From assembly GCF_000760295.1 (NCBI RefSeq), contig NZ_JNBA01000003.1, forward strand, positions 1-37,379: a DNA stretch of 37,379 bases. The letters run 5' to 3'. Position numbers and translations under genes: made by a program. Position 1 is the stretch's first letter; every line of letters starts with the position of its first letter. Of the stretch, positions 25,531-34,245 are shown in pieces. Under the pieces are notes generated by a model. That model saw only the letters and a program-made list of their open reading frames with translations. It was not told the DNA's origin and made no database searches. This DNA is from Prochlorococcus sp. MIT 0701. GTDB lineage: Bacteria > Cyanobacteriota > Cyanobacteriia > PCC-6307 > Cyanobiaceae.

Positions 25531-27105
25531 ATGAAACTGCTAAAGAACCTTTATCAGCGCCGATCTCATCCTTTGCCTACCAATGGTTTTGGGATGTCTG
25601 AAGCCGTCGTCGCAGCGGGGGCAGGCATTCTGCTAATCGGAGCATCCTCATTAGCGCTGCGCTCAACGCAGACATTGATGGATAGGGCTGAAAGCAAGGC
25701 AACCCTGCGGCAAAACACAACCAATGGCCTTCGCCTGCTGCGATCAGAAATCGAACGGAGTATCCATATCCTGGTCAATAACAGCGACGCTGTACCAGCT
25801 GGAATGGAACATACCGATATGGCAAATGAGCAATATCAAGACACTCTCCAGCAATGTGGTCTGCTCGCAGAAGCTCGACATCAAGTGTTCAAGCCAGTCT
25901 TCGGCATCAAGATGGCTGAACTGAACACACCAGTTCTTTATGGGCTCAGTGTTAATTCAAATAAAGCAGGCTATGCCCTGATGCGATGTGGTGCTCCTCT
26001 AAGCCTTGATGGACGCTATAGCGAAACAGAAGATGCATTTATTGCCAAAGCAATTGAAGATATCGGAGTAATGAAATGCACAAAAAATGAAGGTGATTGC
26101 GAGCACTTAACAAACAATGAGGGTGATATTAAAAGTCTCAGAGAAGTCATTGAAGGCCTTGATGTGACCTTTACATCTGACAGCACGCCAGTACGCACCT
26201 TTATGGAGCCGGCTCTTGGCGTGATGACTGATAAACAACGCAAGTTGGTAAAATTCACTGATCCGAACCCCAACAACGACCCAGAGAAATTTGAGACTGA
26301 GAGTTATCTTGAAGCCATCAGTGCTGCACGCATAATTACCAAATATCCACTTTATCTTGCGGCATTCGCCAGAGCAGACAAGCGTATTGAGCACTATGGA
26401 GATGATAGCAATGGTGTACTTAATGGGGCCTACTTCCGCAATGTGAAAAGCAAGCACATCCGCTTCCTTGTTGATGGCTCAGGCTCAATGAGTGCTTGCA
26501 TCCTTTGGGGGAGTACCTATGGCAACTGGAAAATATATTGGAGTGGAAGTTACTATTTCTGGTCACGTCAGAACTGCGCCTTAACCAGAATGGAATCACT
26601 GCAAACTGAACTCACCAGCTTACTTACAGCACTTTCTCCAGATACAAAAGTCAGCATCCAATCCTTCAGCTCACCAGGTCGGAAAAACCACAAAGTTTGG
26701 GAGCAATCAAGCAATGGCTTGATTAAAATTGGAAATGATGGTATGCGCGAATCCGCAATCGCATTCGTTAATTCACTGGACAATGGTCGTCCCACAAAGT
26801 GGGGCGGAACCTATCCATGGGAAGGATTAGATGCCTCTTTCAAAGACAACGAAACGGACACACTTTACTTCCTCTCAGACGGGGAGCCTAATGCCGATCG
26901 TATGGGCGGTAGCTGGCAAGCCAATGATCATGACCCTACAGTTGCTCACTATTCAAACTTCAACAACACACGAGAACAGGTACTCAAAACAAACACGATA
27001 GCCCTTGGATTAGAATCACCTTGGATGGAGAAATTATCAACTAACACCACAGGTGACTATCTACAAATCGATAAGGATTACGTAACAACCAATTCCAGTC
27101 AATAA
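25531..27105 (+). CDS. PilW-like pilin fused to a von Willebrand A domain
   Basis: 524 residues. A 19-residue leader ends PTNG, followed by a pilin-type helix (FGMSEAVVAAGAGILLIGAS, Glu5 present) and NGLRLLRSEIERSIHIL, a PilW-like continuation. After a middle domain of about 220 residues, a vWA domain begins at about residue 308 with the full MIDAS metal site: Asp315-x-Ser317-x-Ser319, Thr427 (KWGGTYP) and Asp450 (FLSDGEPN). Between Cys323 and Cys349 lies a loop with nine aromatic residues, absent from ordinary vWA domains and a likely ligand-binding surface. The whole resembles a tip adhesin carried on a minor pilin. It ends 11 bp from convergent lepA. Confidence 0.88.
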   Translation: MKLLKNLYQRRSHPLPTNGFGMSEAVVAAGAGILLIGASSLALRSTQTLMDRAESKATLRQNTTNGLRLLRSEIERSIHILVNNSDAVPAGMEHTDMANEQYQDTLQQCGLLAEARHQVFKPVFGIKMAELNTPVLYGLSVNSNKAGYALMRCGAPLSLDGRYSETEDAFIAKAIEDIGVMKCTKNEGDCEHLTNNEGDIKSLREVIEGLDVTFTSDSTPVRTFMEPALGVMTDKQRKLVKFTDPNPNNDPEKFETESYLEAISAARIITKYPLYLAAFARADKRIEHYGDDSNGVLNGAYFRNVKSKHIRFLVDGSGSMSACILWGSTYGNWKIYWSGSYYFWSRQNCALTRMESLQTELTSLLTALSPDTKVSIQSFSSPGRKNHKVWEQSSNGLIKIGNDGMRESAIAFVNSLDNGRPTKWGGTYPWEGLDASFKDNETDTLYFLSDGEPNADRMGGSWQANDHDPTVAHYSNFNNTREQVLKTNTIALGLESPWMEKLSTNTTGDYLQIDKDYVTTNSSQ

Positions 27106-27116
27106 AAAGGCCATAA

Positions 27117-28931
27117 TTAACTTTCCTGATTTAGCTTCAACACAGCCATGAATGCTTCCTGAGGCACATCCACTTTGCCCATGGCCTTCATCCGTTTTTT
27201 ACCCTTGGCCTGTTTCTTCAGTAACTTCTTTTTTCTTGAGATGTCTCCGCCATAACACTTAGCAAGCACATCCTTGCGCATGGCACTGATGCTCTCGCTG
27301 GCAATAATGCGACTACCAATGGATGCCTGTAAGGGAATTTTAAACTGTTGTCTTGGGATCAGCTCCTTGAGTTTCTCCACCAGACCCTTACCAATACTAT
27401 AAGCCTTATCACGGTGCACAATTGTGGTAAGTGGATCAGCCTTTTCTGCATTGATCAAGACATCCAAGCGCACCAGATCATTGCGGCGATAGCCAATCAA
27501 GTGATATTCCATTGAGGCATAACCCTTTGTGCGACTCTTCATCTGATCAAAGAAATCCGTCACCACCTCAGCCAAGGGCAGCTCATAAATTAAGGTGACT
27601 CTCTCAGTGGTGATGTACTTCATATCAATGTATTCACCACGCCTTTCCTGACACAAACCCATCAGAGTGCCGTTGTACTCATTGGGGGCATAAATCTCCA
27701 TCCGTACATAAGGCTCCTCAATTGATTCCCGCTTCTGCGGATCTGGCAATGTTGCAGGATTGTCCACCATCAACATGTCCCCATCAATCATATTCACCTT
27801 GTAGATCACTGAAGGAGCAGTAACGATCAAATCCAAGTCGTATTCACGCTCAAGCCGCTCCTGCACAATCTCCATATGCAGGAGTCCTAGAAAGCCACAA
27901 CGAAAGCCAAAACCCATCGCACTGCTGGTTTCAGGTTCATACTTCAATGCCGCATCTGAAAGCTGCAGCTTGTCAAGCGCTTCCCTTAGATCTGGATATT
28001 GATCTGCATCCGTAGGGAACAAGCCACAAAACACCATCGGCTTTGCCTCGGTGTAACCAGGCAGAGGCTCATCTGCTGGGGAATTGAGGAGCGTAATCGT
28101 GTCTCCAACCCGTGCGTCAGCAACCGCCTTGATCGAGGCCGCCAGATAACCCACCTCCCCGGCATGAAGTTCATTGACCTCACACTCATCTGGTGACATC
28201 ACACCGATCTCATCAAGCTCATAGCTCTTCTTGCTGGCCATCAGCAACACTTTGTCCTTCGTGCTAATCCGGCCACTGATCACCCGGAAATAAACAATCA
28301 CGCCTCGGTAGGAGTCGTAGTAAGAATCGAAGATCAGTGCCTTCGTTGGCTCATCAAGGGAATCTGCAGGGGGCGGGATACGATCCACCACCGCCTGCAT
28401 AATCTCTGGTACACCTAAGCCTGTTTTGGCAGAACAGGCAATTGCTGTTGAAGTGTCAAGACCAATGATCGCCTCGATCTCCTCTTTAATCCGTTCTGGA
28501 TCAGAACCCGGCAGATCAATCTTATTGAGCACTGGAATAATCTCTAGATCGTTTTCCAGCGCTAGATAGACATTTGCCAAGGTCTGGGCCTCAACACCCT
28601 GACTGGCATCCACCACCAACAGGGCCCCCTCACAGGCCTGCAAGGAGCGGCTCACCTCATAAGAGAAATCCACATGGCCAGGGGTATCGATCAGGTTGAG
28701 CACATAGCTTTCGCCATCGGCAGCCGTGTAGTTCATCCGGGCAGCCTGGAGCTTGATCGTGATGCCCCGCTCCCTTTCCAAATCCATGTTGTCGAGAAAC
28801 TGCTCCTGCATATCCCGACCGGCCACCGTGCCAGTGTCCTGCAACAGCCTGTCAGCCAAAGTCGACTTGCCGTGATCGATATGGGCAATGATGCAGAAGT
28901 TCCTCAAGCGAGAAACGGGAACGTCGGTCAT
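27117..28931 (-). CDS. lepA: Elongation factor 4 (LepA), ribosome back-translocase GTPase
   Basis: 604 residues, full length. GTPase motifs: G1 [15 protein letters not shown]3 [15 protein letters not shown]4 NKIDLPG, followed by EF-G-like domains and the LepA-specific C-terminal domain ([20 protein letters not shown]) in place of EF-G domain IV. It acts on the ribosome during initiation or stalled translocation. ATG 28931 gives the family start [20 protein letters not shown]. It is transcribed towards the pilin cluster and shares an 11-bp gap with the vWA pilin gene. Confidence 0.97.
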   Translation of the reverse strand: MTDVPVSRLRNFCIIAHIDHGKSTLADRLLQDTGTVAGRDMQEQFLDNMDLERERGITIKLQAARMNYTAADGESYVLNLIDTPGHVDFSYEVSRSLQACEGALLVVDASQGVEAQTLANVYLALENDLEIIPVLNKIDLPGSDPERIKEEIEAIIGLDTSTAIACSAKTGLGVPEIMQAVVDRIPPPADSLDEPTKALIFDSYYDSYRGVIVYFRVISGRISTKDKVLLMASKKSYELDEIGVMSPDECEVNELHAGEVGYLAASIKAVADARVGDTITLLNSPADEPLPGYTEAKPMVFCGLFPTDADQYPDLREALDKLQLSDAALKYEPETSSAMGFGFRCGFLGLLHMEIVQERLEREYDLDLIVTAPSVIYKVNMIDGDMLMVDNPATLPDPQKRESIEEPYVRMEIYAPNEYNGTLMGLCQERRGEYIDMKYITTERVTLIYELPLAEVVTDFFDQMKSRTKGYASMEYHLIGYRRNDLVRLDVLINAEKADPLTTIVHRDKAYSIGKGLVEKLKELIPRQQFKIPLQASIGSRIIASESISAMRKDVLAKCYGGDISRKKKLLKKQAKGKKRMKAMGKVDVPQEAFMAVLKLNQES

Positions 28932-29185
28932 GCGTTGGCGAATTCCCCTCTCGGGCGCTTTGGAGTCAGAATCCAGATTCTAAGGATCCTGCTGATCTGA
29001 CCAGCGTGAAGAATGCTGGTACCGAACTATTCAACCCCATAGCCTCGTATGTGAATGGGGAGATGTTGCTGCATCTTCAACCTAAGTTGAATCAAAAGCA
29101 TCAAATATTCTTCGCCAAAGTGCAGGTTTTCTAAAGCTTATACATCCCGATCATTAACAATCTCGATAGTGTCAACAACTAATGA

Positions 29186-29819
29186 AGCAAGAAGCTCTCT
29201 TTAAAGAAGAAAAGTCAAAGCCAGCAAAACAACGGCGAAGATTCCGAGCCTCTCCTAGAGGAAAATCCAACTGCTGAACCATCAAGTAATCACGACATGA
29301 TGAATTTCGATGATCTACTTAACAACGTGGCAGACAACTACGATGAGACCAACGCGATAGCATCAGGATACATTAACTTCGCACAAGATGGAGTCAATAC
29401 ATTAGTGAGTTTTGATGCTGGTGGCAGCACTTGCGACAACAATAAGGGAGTTGTTATCGCAACGCTTCAAGATGTGAGCGCTTCAATCCTGAGCACTGAT
29501 AATATTGATTCGGATTATTCATCCGGTAGGCTTAGATCCAATCACTGGAACAATAGAAACACAAGCTGAAGAATATTCAATCGCTACAGCTGGAGGGGCA
29601 ACTGATGCAATCATCAATTCAAGTGATGATGCAATCGCAACTTTAACAACATTAGGAGGAACTAATGCTATGGACACATCTGGGGCCATCGAAGCAGTAA
29701 CAATTCCAACAACAACATCTGAGACGACGACATCTACGACATCCCCTACATCAACAACATCAGAAGCGACAAGTTCAACCGATATCGTCACAGCAGCGAT
29801 AGCCACTGCCGTCGATTAA
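29186..29819 (+). pseudogene. Frameshifted remnant of a large type I-secreted adhesin
   Basis: Two overlapping open frames, 29297-29569 and 29505-29819, together read as one protein end. The first (open from 29186) contains ASGYINFAQDGVNTLVSFD, then VIATLQDVSASILSTDNI, a close match in pattern to C-terminal domains of RTX/VCBS-type giant adhesins exported by type I systems (FxQDGxDTLxxxD, then TLxxVxxSxLTxDN). Shortly after that the frame ends, while the next frame continues with PVGLDPITGTIETQAEEYSI and a long Ser/Thr-rich tail. A single indel near 29505-29530 would join them. It may instead be the truncated 3-prime end of a gene whose bulk has been deleted. Confidence 0.5.
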
Positions 29820-29891
29820 AACACCATTTAACCAAAACAAGGCTTTCAAGGTCAACATCTAAAGTCTCATCATGAGCTGATCATCACAGCA

Positions 29892-31403
29892 TCAACTTAA
29901 ACCATCTTTTTGTACACCAAAACCAATCAATCCATCAGTACGTGTGCGCATTTTTTTCAGCAATTCAGGATCGGAATTGAGATCCTGGCCATAACTGGGC
30001 AACAACTTACGCAACCGCTGTTTCCACGATTCACTCTCCATCCGCTCGCTCCAACAACGTTGAAGCACCTCCAGCATGATTGTTACCGCTGTACTGGCCC
30101 CAGGCGATGCCCCCAATAAAGCAGCAAGTGAACCATCAGCAGCAGAAACCACCTCTGTGCCCAGCTGTAGCCGACCTCCCTCAGCTGTGCGTTTGATGAT
30201 CTGAACTCTTTGACCAGCAACTGAACGATTCCAATCATTCAATTGCGCATTAGGTAAAAAATCCCTAAGGGATGCGAAACGATCCTCCTCGCTCTGACGC
30301 AGCTGAGAGATGAGATAGGTCACTAGATCAAAGTTTTTGAGACCCACCTCAAGCATCGAACCAAAATTACTGCGCCGCACAGAACGCAACAGATCCAGGC
30401 GAGAACCCTGCTTCAGAAATTTGCTACTGAAACCCGCATAAGGCCCGAAAAGCAACGAGCGGCGACCAGCAATCCAGCGGCTGTCGAGATGTGGCACAGA
30501 CATCGGAGGCGCTCCCACCTTCGCCTTGCCGTAGACCTTGGCGTAATGCCGTGCCGTTAGCGCTGATTCAGTGCAAACCAACCACTCCCCACTCACTGGA
30601 AAGCCCGCGTAGGCGGCAGCTTCAGGAATTCCCGATCGCTGCAGCAAAGGCAAAGCACCGCCCCCAGCACCGAGGAACACAAAAGGTGTTTGCACTGAGC
30701 GACTTCCAGAAGAGTGCTTGAGATCAAGATGCCACTGCGCCTTGCCCTGCCGGCGCAAATCAACAACTTCGCAGCAGCAACTCAATTCCAAAGCTCCGCT
30801 TGCTTGCAATGACTCCAGATAGGCCCCTGTTAGCAATCCGAAATCCACATCCGTGCCCCGCTTAATGCGAGTTGCTGCAACAAGCTCTGCATTGGCTCGC
30901 CCTTCCATGACCAATGGCATCCATTCGGCAAGCTCAGCGAAATCAGTACTCCATTGCATGGAGGCAAAGGCCGGCAACGCACTCAATTGCTGAAAGCGCT
31001 GATGCAAGAGAGCCACATCAGCATCACCAAAAACCACACTGATATGGGGGACCAGATGCAGAAATTGCTGCGGTAGCAACTTGCCCTTTTCCGTCAGCGA
31101 AGCCCAGAACTCCAATGAGCGCTCAAAAGCGGCATTGATGGCCAACGCCTTAGCCGTAGACACACGGCCATCAGGTTGAAGAGGTGTGTAATTCAGTTCG
31201 CAATTAGCCGCGTGACCAGTGCCTGCATTGTTCACGGCCGCACTGCTCTCAAGACCCGGCGCCTGCAAACGCTCAACCATCAACAAACGCAGCTGAGGAT
31301 CGAGCTCATGCAATAAGGCCGCCAAGGTGGCACTCATGATTCCAGCCCCGACAAGCACCGCGTCGTAGCGAGACTGGGATCCAGAAACATCAGAGACGGC
31401 CAC
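29892..31403 (-). CDS. mqo: Malate:quinone oxidoreductase
   Basis: 503 residues. Peripheral membrane FAD enzyme that oxidises malate to oxaloacetate and reduces the quinone pool, used in cyanobacteria that lack or bypass NAD-malate dehydrogenase. The N-terminal dinucleotide fold is [19 protein letters not shown]; other family signatures are [34 protein letters not shown] and the C-terminal [17 protein letters not shown]. The frame starts with GTG 31403. It is divergent from the NifU-like gene with 76 bp between starts. Confidence 0.95.
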   Translation of the reverse strand: MAVSDVSGSQSRYDAVLVGAGIMSATLAALLHELDPQLRLLMVERLQAPGLESSAAVNNAGTGHAANCELNYTPLQPDGRVSTAKALAINAAFERSLEFWASLTEKGKLLPQQFLHLVPHISVVFGDADVALLHQRFQQLSALPAFASMQWSTDFAELAEWMPLVMEGRANAELVAATRIKRGTDVDFGLLTGAYLESLQASGALELSCCCEVVDLRRQGKAQWHLDLKHSSGSRSVQTPFVFLGAGGGALPLLQRSGIPEAAAYAGFPVSGEWLVCTESALTARHYAKVYGKAKVGAPPMSVPHLDSRWIAGRRSLLFGPYAGFSSKFLKQGSRLDLLRSVRRSNFGSMLEVGLKNFDLVTYLISQLRQSEEDRFASLRDFLPNAQLNDWNRSVAGQRVQIIKRTAEGGRLQLGTEVVSAADGSLAALLGASPGASTAVTIMLEVLQRCWSERMESESWKQRLRKLLPSYGQDLNSDPELLKKMRTRTDGLIGFGVQKDGLS

Positions 31404-31479
31404 AACTTGATAGCAACCCTGCTGGCCAGGATATGAGCGAACTCCCTAGGCTGAATAGAACCAAACTTGAAGAGCATCC

Positions 31480-31725
31480 ATGAGTACAGAAGCCATGGCC
31501 CTCACCAACGAGAACGTAGAAACCGTGCTCGATGAATTACGGCCCTTTCTGATGGCAGACGGTGGCAATGTCGAAATCGTCGAAATCGATGGTCCTGTGG
31601 TGAAAGTGCGTCTTCAAGGTGCTTGCGGCAGCTGCCCCAGTAGCACCATGACCCTAAAAATGGGTATCGAACGCAAGTTGCGCGAAATGATCCCCGAAGT
31701 CAGTGAAGTGGTGCAGGTGCTGTAA
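31480..31725 (+). CDS. NifU-domain iron-sulfur scaffold
   Basis: 81 residues, a stand-alone NifU C-terminal domain (cyanobacterial NifU/CnfU type). Cys49 and Cys52 in [17 protein letters not shown] hold a [4Fe-4S] or [2Fe-2S] cluster across a dimer; the protein delivers clusters to photosystem I and other apoproteins. The hydrophobic core motif [12 protein letters not shown] is typical. ATG 31480 or 31495 ([15 protein letters not shown]) are both possible. Confidence 0.93.
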   Translation: MSTEAMALTNENVETVLDELRPFLMADGGNVEIVEIDGPVVKVRLQGACGSCPSSTMTLKMGIERKLREMIPEVSEVVQVL

Positions 31726-31768
31726 AGCCTGTCAGCAAAAATAAATTCGACGTCGGGCTCATTCAAAT

Positions 31769-32758
31769 TCAGCCTTTGGTCCAAACGCGGCGGTTGAGAT
31801 TGAGCTCTTCAACGACACCTATCGCCATAGCCATGTCATCCACATAGCTCTTAATGAGCGTCTTGCACCAAAGGGTTCGAAAAACCCTGGCCTCAAACAT
31901 GTCATGGTCGCTCGGAATGGCGACATAAACGTTCTCACCACAAAAAGAAAGACGAATTTTTTGGCCGGTTCGCTCGCGAAATGAAACGATCCGCTCCATA
32001 AGATTCGGGGTGAGAATGTATCTCGCTTCATCTTGATCATCCCCGTAAACCACAAAATACTTTTCGAAAGCAGGATCTTCCAGGGTGATGAGCTCGGGAT
32101 GTCGGCCAAGCTTATGAATGTTTTGAAGAAATTTTCCAAGCCCGCCAAAAAGACGTTCTGCTACATCTGGAAGCACCACCGTGGTGCCTTTAATTTGCTT
32201 ATTAAAGTCGCCAACGAAAAACAGGCCTTTGAAAATCGTGTGCCATGAGGTGTGCGTGGACCCATCAGAATCGACGCTCTGAGACTGATATTCGGCATGT
32301 ACCTCACTGAACTCGATACGGGTCTTATCAAGAACTCCAAAAACCCGATCCTCTCCACGGTAACGATCAGGAGAAGCATTAAATAGCCCACTCTGCAAAA
32401 ACTGAGACTCAGAAACGCGACCGTGTGGATCGTATTGAAGAGTTGAATCAAAGAAGTTAACGATCGCTGTAATAACCTGCTGCTTGAACTGCGACATATA
32501 TTGCTTGGTGAGTTGCCTGTAGGCGATAGCAAAGACAACCACCAGTAGTGGAAGCAAAACAAAAGCAGCGATGGGCGGAATTAACTGATAGGCAAGCAGA
32601 ATGACTACAGCAATTATCAACAAGGCGATTAAGAGTATGATTATCAATATCTTCTGAAGAATGCGTTTTCGCCTTGCTTCAAATATCCGTAAAACCGGCA
32701 TAATCTCCTGGCGAAAATAAGAAGGGTGACCTCCAAAAAAGGATCTTGGATTCGCCAT
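31769..32758 (-). CDS. DUF3137 membrane protein
   Basis: 329 residues with a short cytoplasmic N terminus (basic, EARRKRILQK), two adjacent membrane helices at about 36-78 (KILIIILLIALLIIAVVILL, then IPPIAAFVLLPLLVVVFAI) and a soluble domain of about 240 residues. The sequence pattern (ESQFLQSGLF, DRYRGEDRVFG, then HTIFKGLFFVGDFNK) fits the DUF3137 family, which is commonly encoded beside LemA. The start codon shares a base with the LemA stop (TAATG), so both are one operon and may act in a common membrane complex. The molecular role is unknown. Confidence 0.85.
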   Translation of the reverse strand: MANPRSFFGGHPSYFRQEIMPVLRIFEARRKRILQKILIIILLIALLIIAVVILLAYQLIPPIAAFVLLPLLVVVFAIAYRQLTKQYMSQFKQQVITAIVNFFDSTLQYDPHGRVSESQFLQSGLFNASPDRYRGEDRVFGVLDKTRIEFSEVHAEYQSQSVDSDGSTHTSWHTIFKGLFFVGDFNKQIKGTTVVLPDVAERLFGGLGKFLQNIHKLGRHPELITLEDPAFEKYFVVYGDDQDEARYILTPNLMERIVSFRERTGQKIRLSFCGENVYVAIPSDHDMFEARVFRTLWCKTLIKSYVDDMAMAIGVVEELNLNRRVWTKG

Positions 32759-33381
32759 TATCCGGCAAAGATTTTAGCTGCATTAGGGTTCTCTCTTTCG
32801 ATAGCAGGCATTTCAAAAAGAGGGCGTAGCCGATAGCCGATCAGGCCAGCCAAAACATTACTGGGAAACATTTCAACAGCGTCATTATAGTCAGTGGTTA
32901 CGGCATTAAAGGTACGTCGAGCGGCAGAAAGCTGCTCCTCAATCTCATTAAACGAGCCCTGGAGCGCAAGAAAATTCTGGCTAGCCTTAAGATCTGGATA
33001 ATTCTCAACTGCAACCATGATTGACTCCATAGTCTGGGAAAATTGATTTTCAAGCTCAACCCTGCCACGTGTGCCCAGCCTTCCACTCTGAGCCAACCCT
33101 CGAAGCTCTGTTAACTTAGAGAGGGTTCCTTGCTCATGCTGCATATATTGATTGACAGTTGCAATGAGGTTCGGGACAAGGTCATATCGCTTCTTGAGCT
33201 GAACATCTACAGATGCAAAGGCGTTTTTAACTCGGTTCTTTTTAGCAACTAGTGAATTAAACATCACTACCAATACAATAAATATTAGCAAGATTGCTAA
33301 TAGGAAGAAGACAGAGTTAAGCAAAGACAAAAAGGAAAAGACAAGTTCTTTCGTATTAACACACTTAATCCTGAGAGGCAA
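32758..33381 (-). CDS. LemA family membrane protein
   Basis: Up to 207 residues from TTG 33381. An N-terminal membrane helix (about 20-43) precedes the LemA signature LVAKKNRVKNAFASVDVQLK, then RYDLVPNLIATVNQY, and the conserved helical-bundle part DLKASQNFLALQGSFNEIEE, ending YNDAVEMFPSNVLAGLIGY. Family length is about 185-200, so the true start is probably here or slightly downstream. LemA proteins are helical, membrane-anchored and of unclear function. It is co-transcribed with the DUF3137 gene. Confidence 0.93.
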   Translation of the reverse strand: MPLRIKCVNTKELVFSFLSLLNSVFFLLAILLIFIVLVVMFNSLVAKKNRVKNAFASVDVQLKKRYDLVPNLIATVNQYMQHEQGTLSKLTELRGLAQSGRLGTRGRVELENQFSQTMESIMVAVENYPDLKASQNFLALQGSFNEIEEQLSAARRTFNAVTTDYNDAVEMFPSNVLAGLIGYRLRPLFEMPAIERENPNAAKIFAG

Positions 33382-33478
33382 GAAAAAGAAGTAAGACGTT
33401 GGAAGAATTGTAAGAAGTCATCAAGCACAAGCTTTGATTGGTTAGAATGTATTCGTCATAGTCAGAGATCAACATTCC

Positions 33479-33649
33479 ATGCCCAGTGAAGAAGAGGATC
33501 CCCGTGATCAAATGCCCAACATCTCTCCTCTGCCTAGCTCGAAAGAACTGCTTCAACTTCCTCTGCAAGTGGTGATTTCTTTTGTAATTTTAGCGGCATT
33601 ATGCTATCTAATTGGCATGGGAGGAATAGTGCCAAGATTTGGCCTATAA
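33479..33649 (+). CDS. Small single-helix membrane protein (56 residues)
   Basis: ATG 33479 opens a 56-residue protein: an acidic, Pro-rich N terminus (MPSEEEDPRDQMPNISPLP), then an amphipathic stretch and one transmembrane helix (VVISFVILAALCYLIGMGG). The composition, a clean start and a well-defined helix make it a likely real gene. It is divergent from LemA with 97 bp between starts. Similar tiny membrane proteins often serve as subunits of photosynthetic or respiratory complexes, but I recognise no specific family. Confidence 0.6.
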   Translation: MPSEEEDPRDQMPNISPLPSSKELLQLPLQVVISFVILAALCYLIGMGGIVPRFGL

Positions 33650-34068
33650 CAAAAACTACAGCAGATCGAGCAAAATACTCATTTACCTCTTCAACCTTTT
33701 GACCAATATATCTATTTTCGCATGGGAACTAAGTAGAAAACAGTTCATTCGACACAGCATAAGGCCCTCTAGTATTTATTATTTTCCTAGCAAATTTCCG
33801 GGAAACACTAGGATACTTTTGAAGAGCAAATACCGACAATAGAATATATCAGTCGAGTGCTAAAGCGCTTTCTTCAGAGGTTGAATCTTAGGTAAAAGTG
33901 ACATGCGATGGTGGTTATAAATATCCTCAGATGATGAACTCAATCATCTGAGGAATGAACGCACATCACCTAAACAATCAATACATTCTAAGTCGAAGAA
34001 TGAAAACCCTCAAGCTTCTGGTTCTGGCTTGACGAAGAAGGTTTGTTTCGAAGATGGTGAGTTGAAGA
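33650..34068. other. Spacer with a long hairpin and gene fragments
   Basis: A perfect 11-bp inverted repeat, CCTCAGATGAT (33925-33935) and ATCATCTGAGG (33943-33953), has a 7-nt loop and no T-run. In one plus frame from 33922 a protein-like but startless stretch reads SSDDELNHLRNERTSPKQ and ends near 34130, overlapping the next ORF in another frame. The 67-codon ORF at 33639-33842 looks random. Confidence 0.4.
33925..33953. repeat. Perfect 11-bp inverted repeat
   Basis: CCTCAGATGAT, GAACTCA loop, ATCATCTGAGG. It can form a stable RNA hairpin on either strand. It may end the transcript of the 56-residue protein or be a processing site. Confidence 0.5.
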
Positions 34069-34245
34069 ATGCTTCTAGTGGTTATAAACACCACACCCAC
34101 AAGGCGAATCCATCTCAGGCCCTTTGGTGAATTATTCTCTGATGATGACCTAGAAGGGGCTTATGGTGGTGGCAAACAGTTTGATATCATGAGAAACCCC
34201 TTAGAACAAACACTTTCATTTTCCCCTTTAACGAGTCATGACTAA
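34069..34245 (+). CDS. Possible double-glycine-leader peptide (RiPP-like)
   Basis: A 58-residue ORF. Residues 20-35 read GELFSDDDLEGAYGGG, which resembles the end of Nif11/nitrile-hydratase-type leader peptides (ELSDEELEGVAGG), cut after Gly-Gly by a C39 peptidase of an ABC exporter. The segment after the motif is 23 residues without cysteine, so it is not a lanthipeptide core of prochlorosin type. The leader is far shorter than normal, and the first 19 residues are unlike any leader, so it may be a fragment. It overlaps the next ORF by 8 bp. Confidence 0.3.
   Translation: MLLVVINTTPTRRIHLRPFGELFSDDDLEGAYGGGKQFDIMRNPLEQTLSFSPLTSHD

Noticed and set aside
31865-31890. GGGTTCGA-like sequence resembling a tRNA T-arm
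   Set aside because: It lies within the DUF3137 coding region and no acceptor, D or anticodon arm is found around it.
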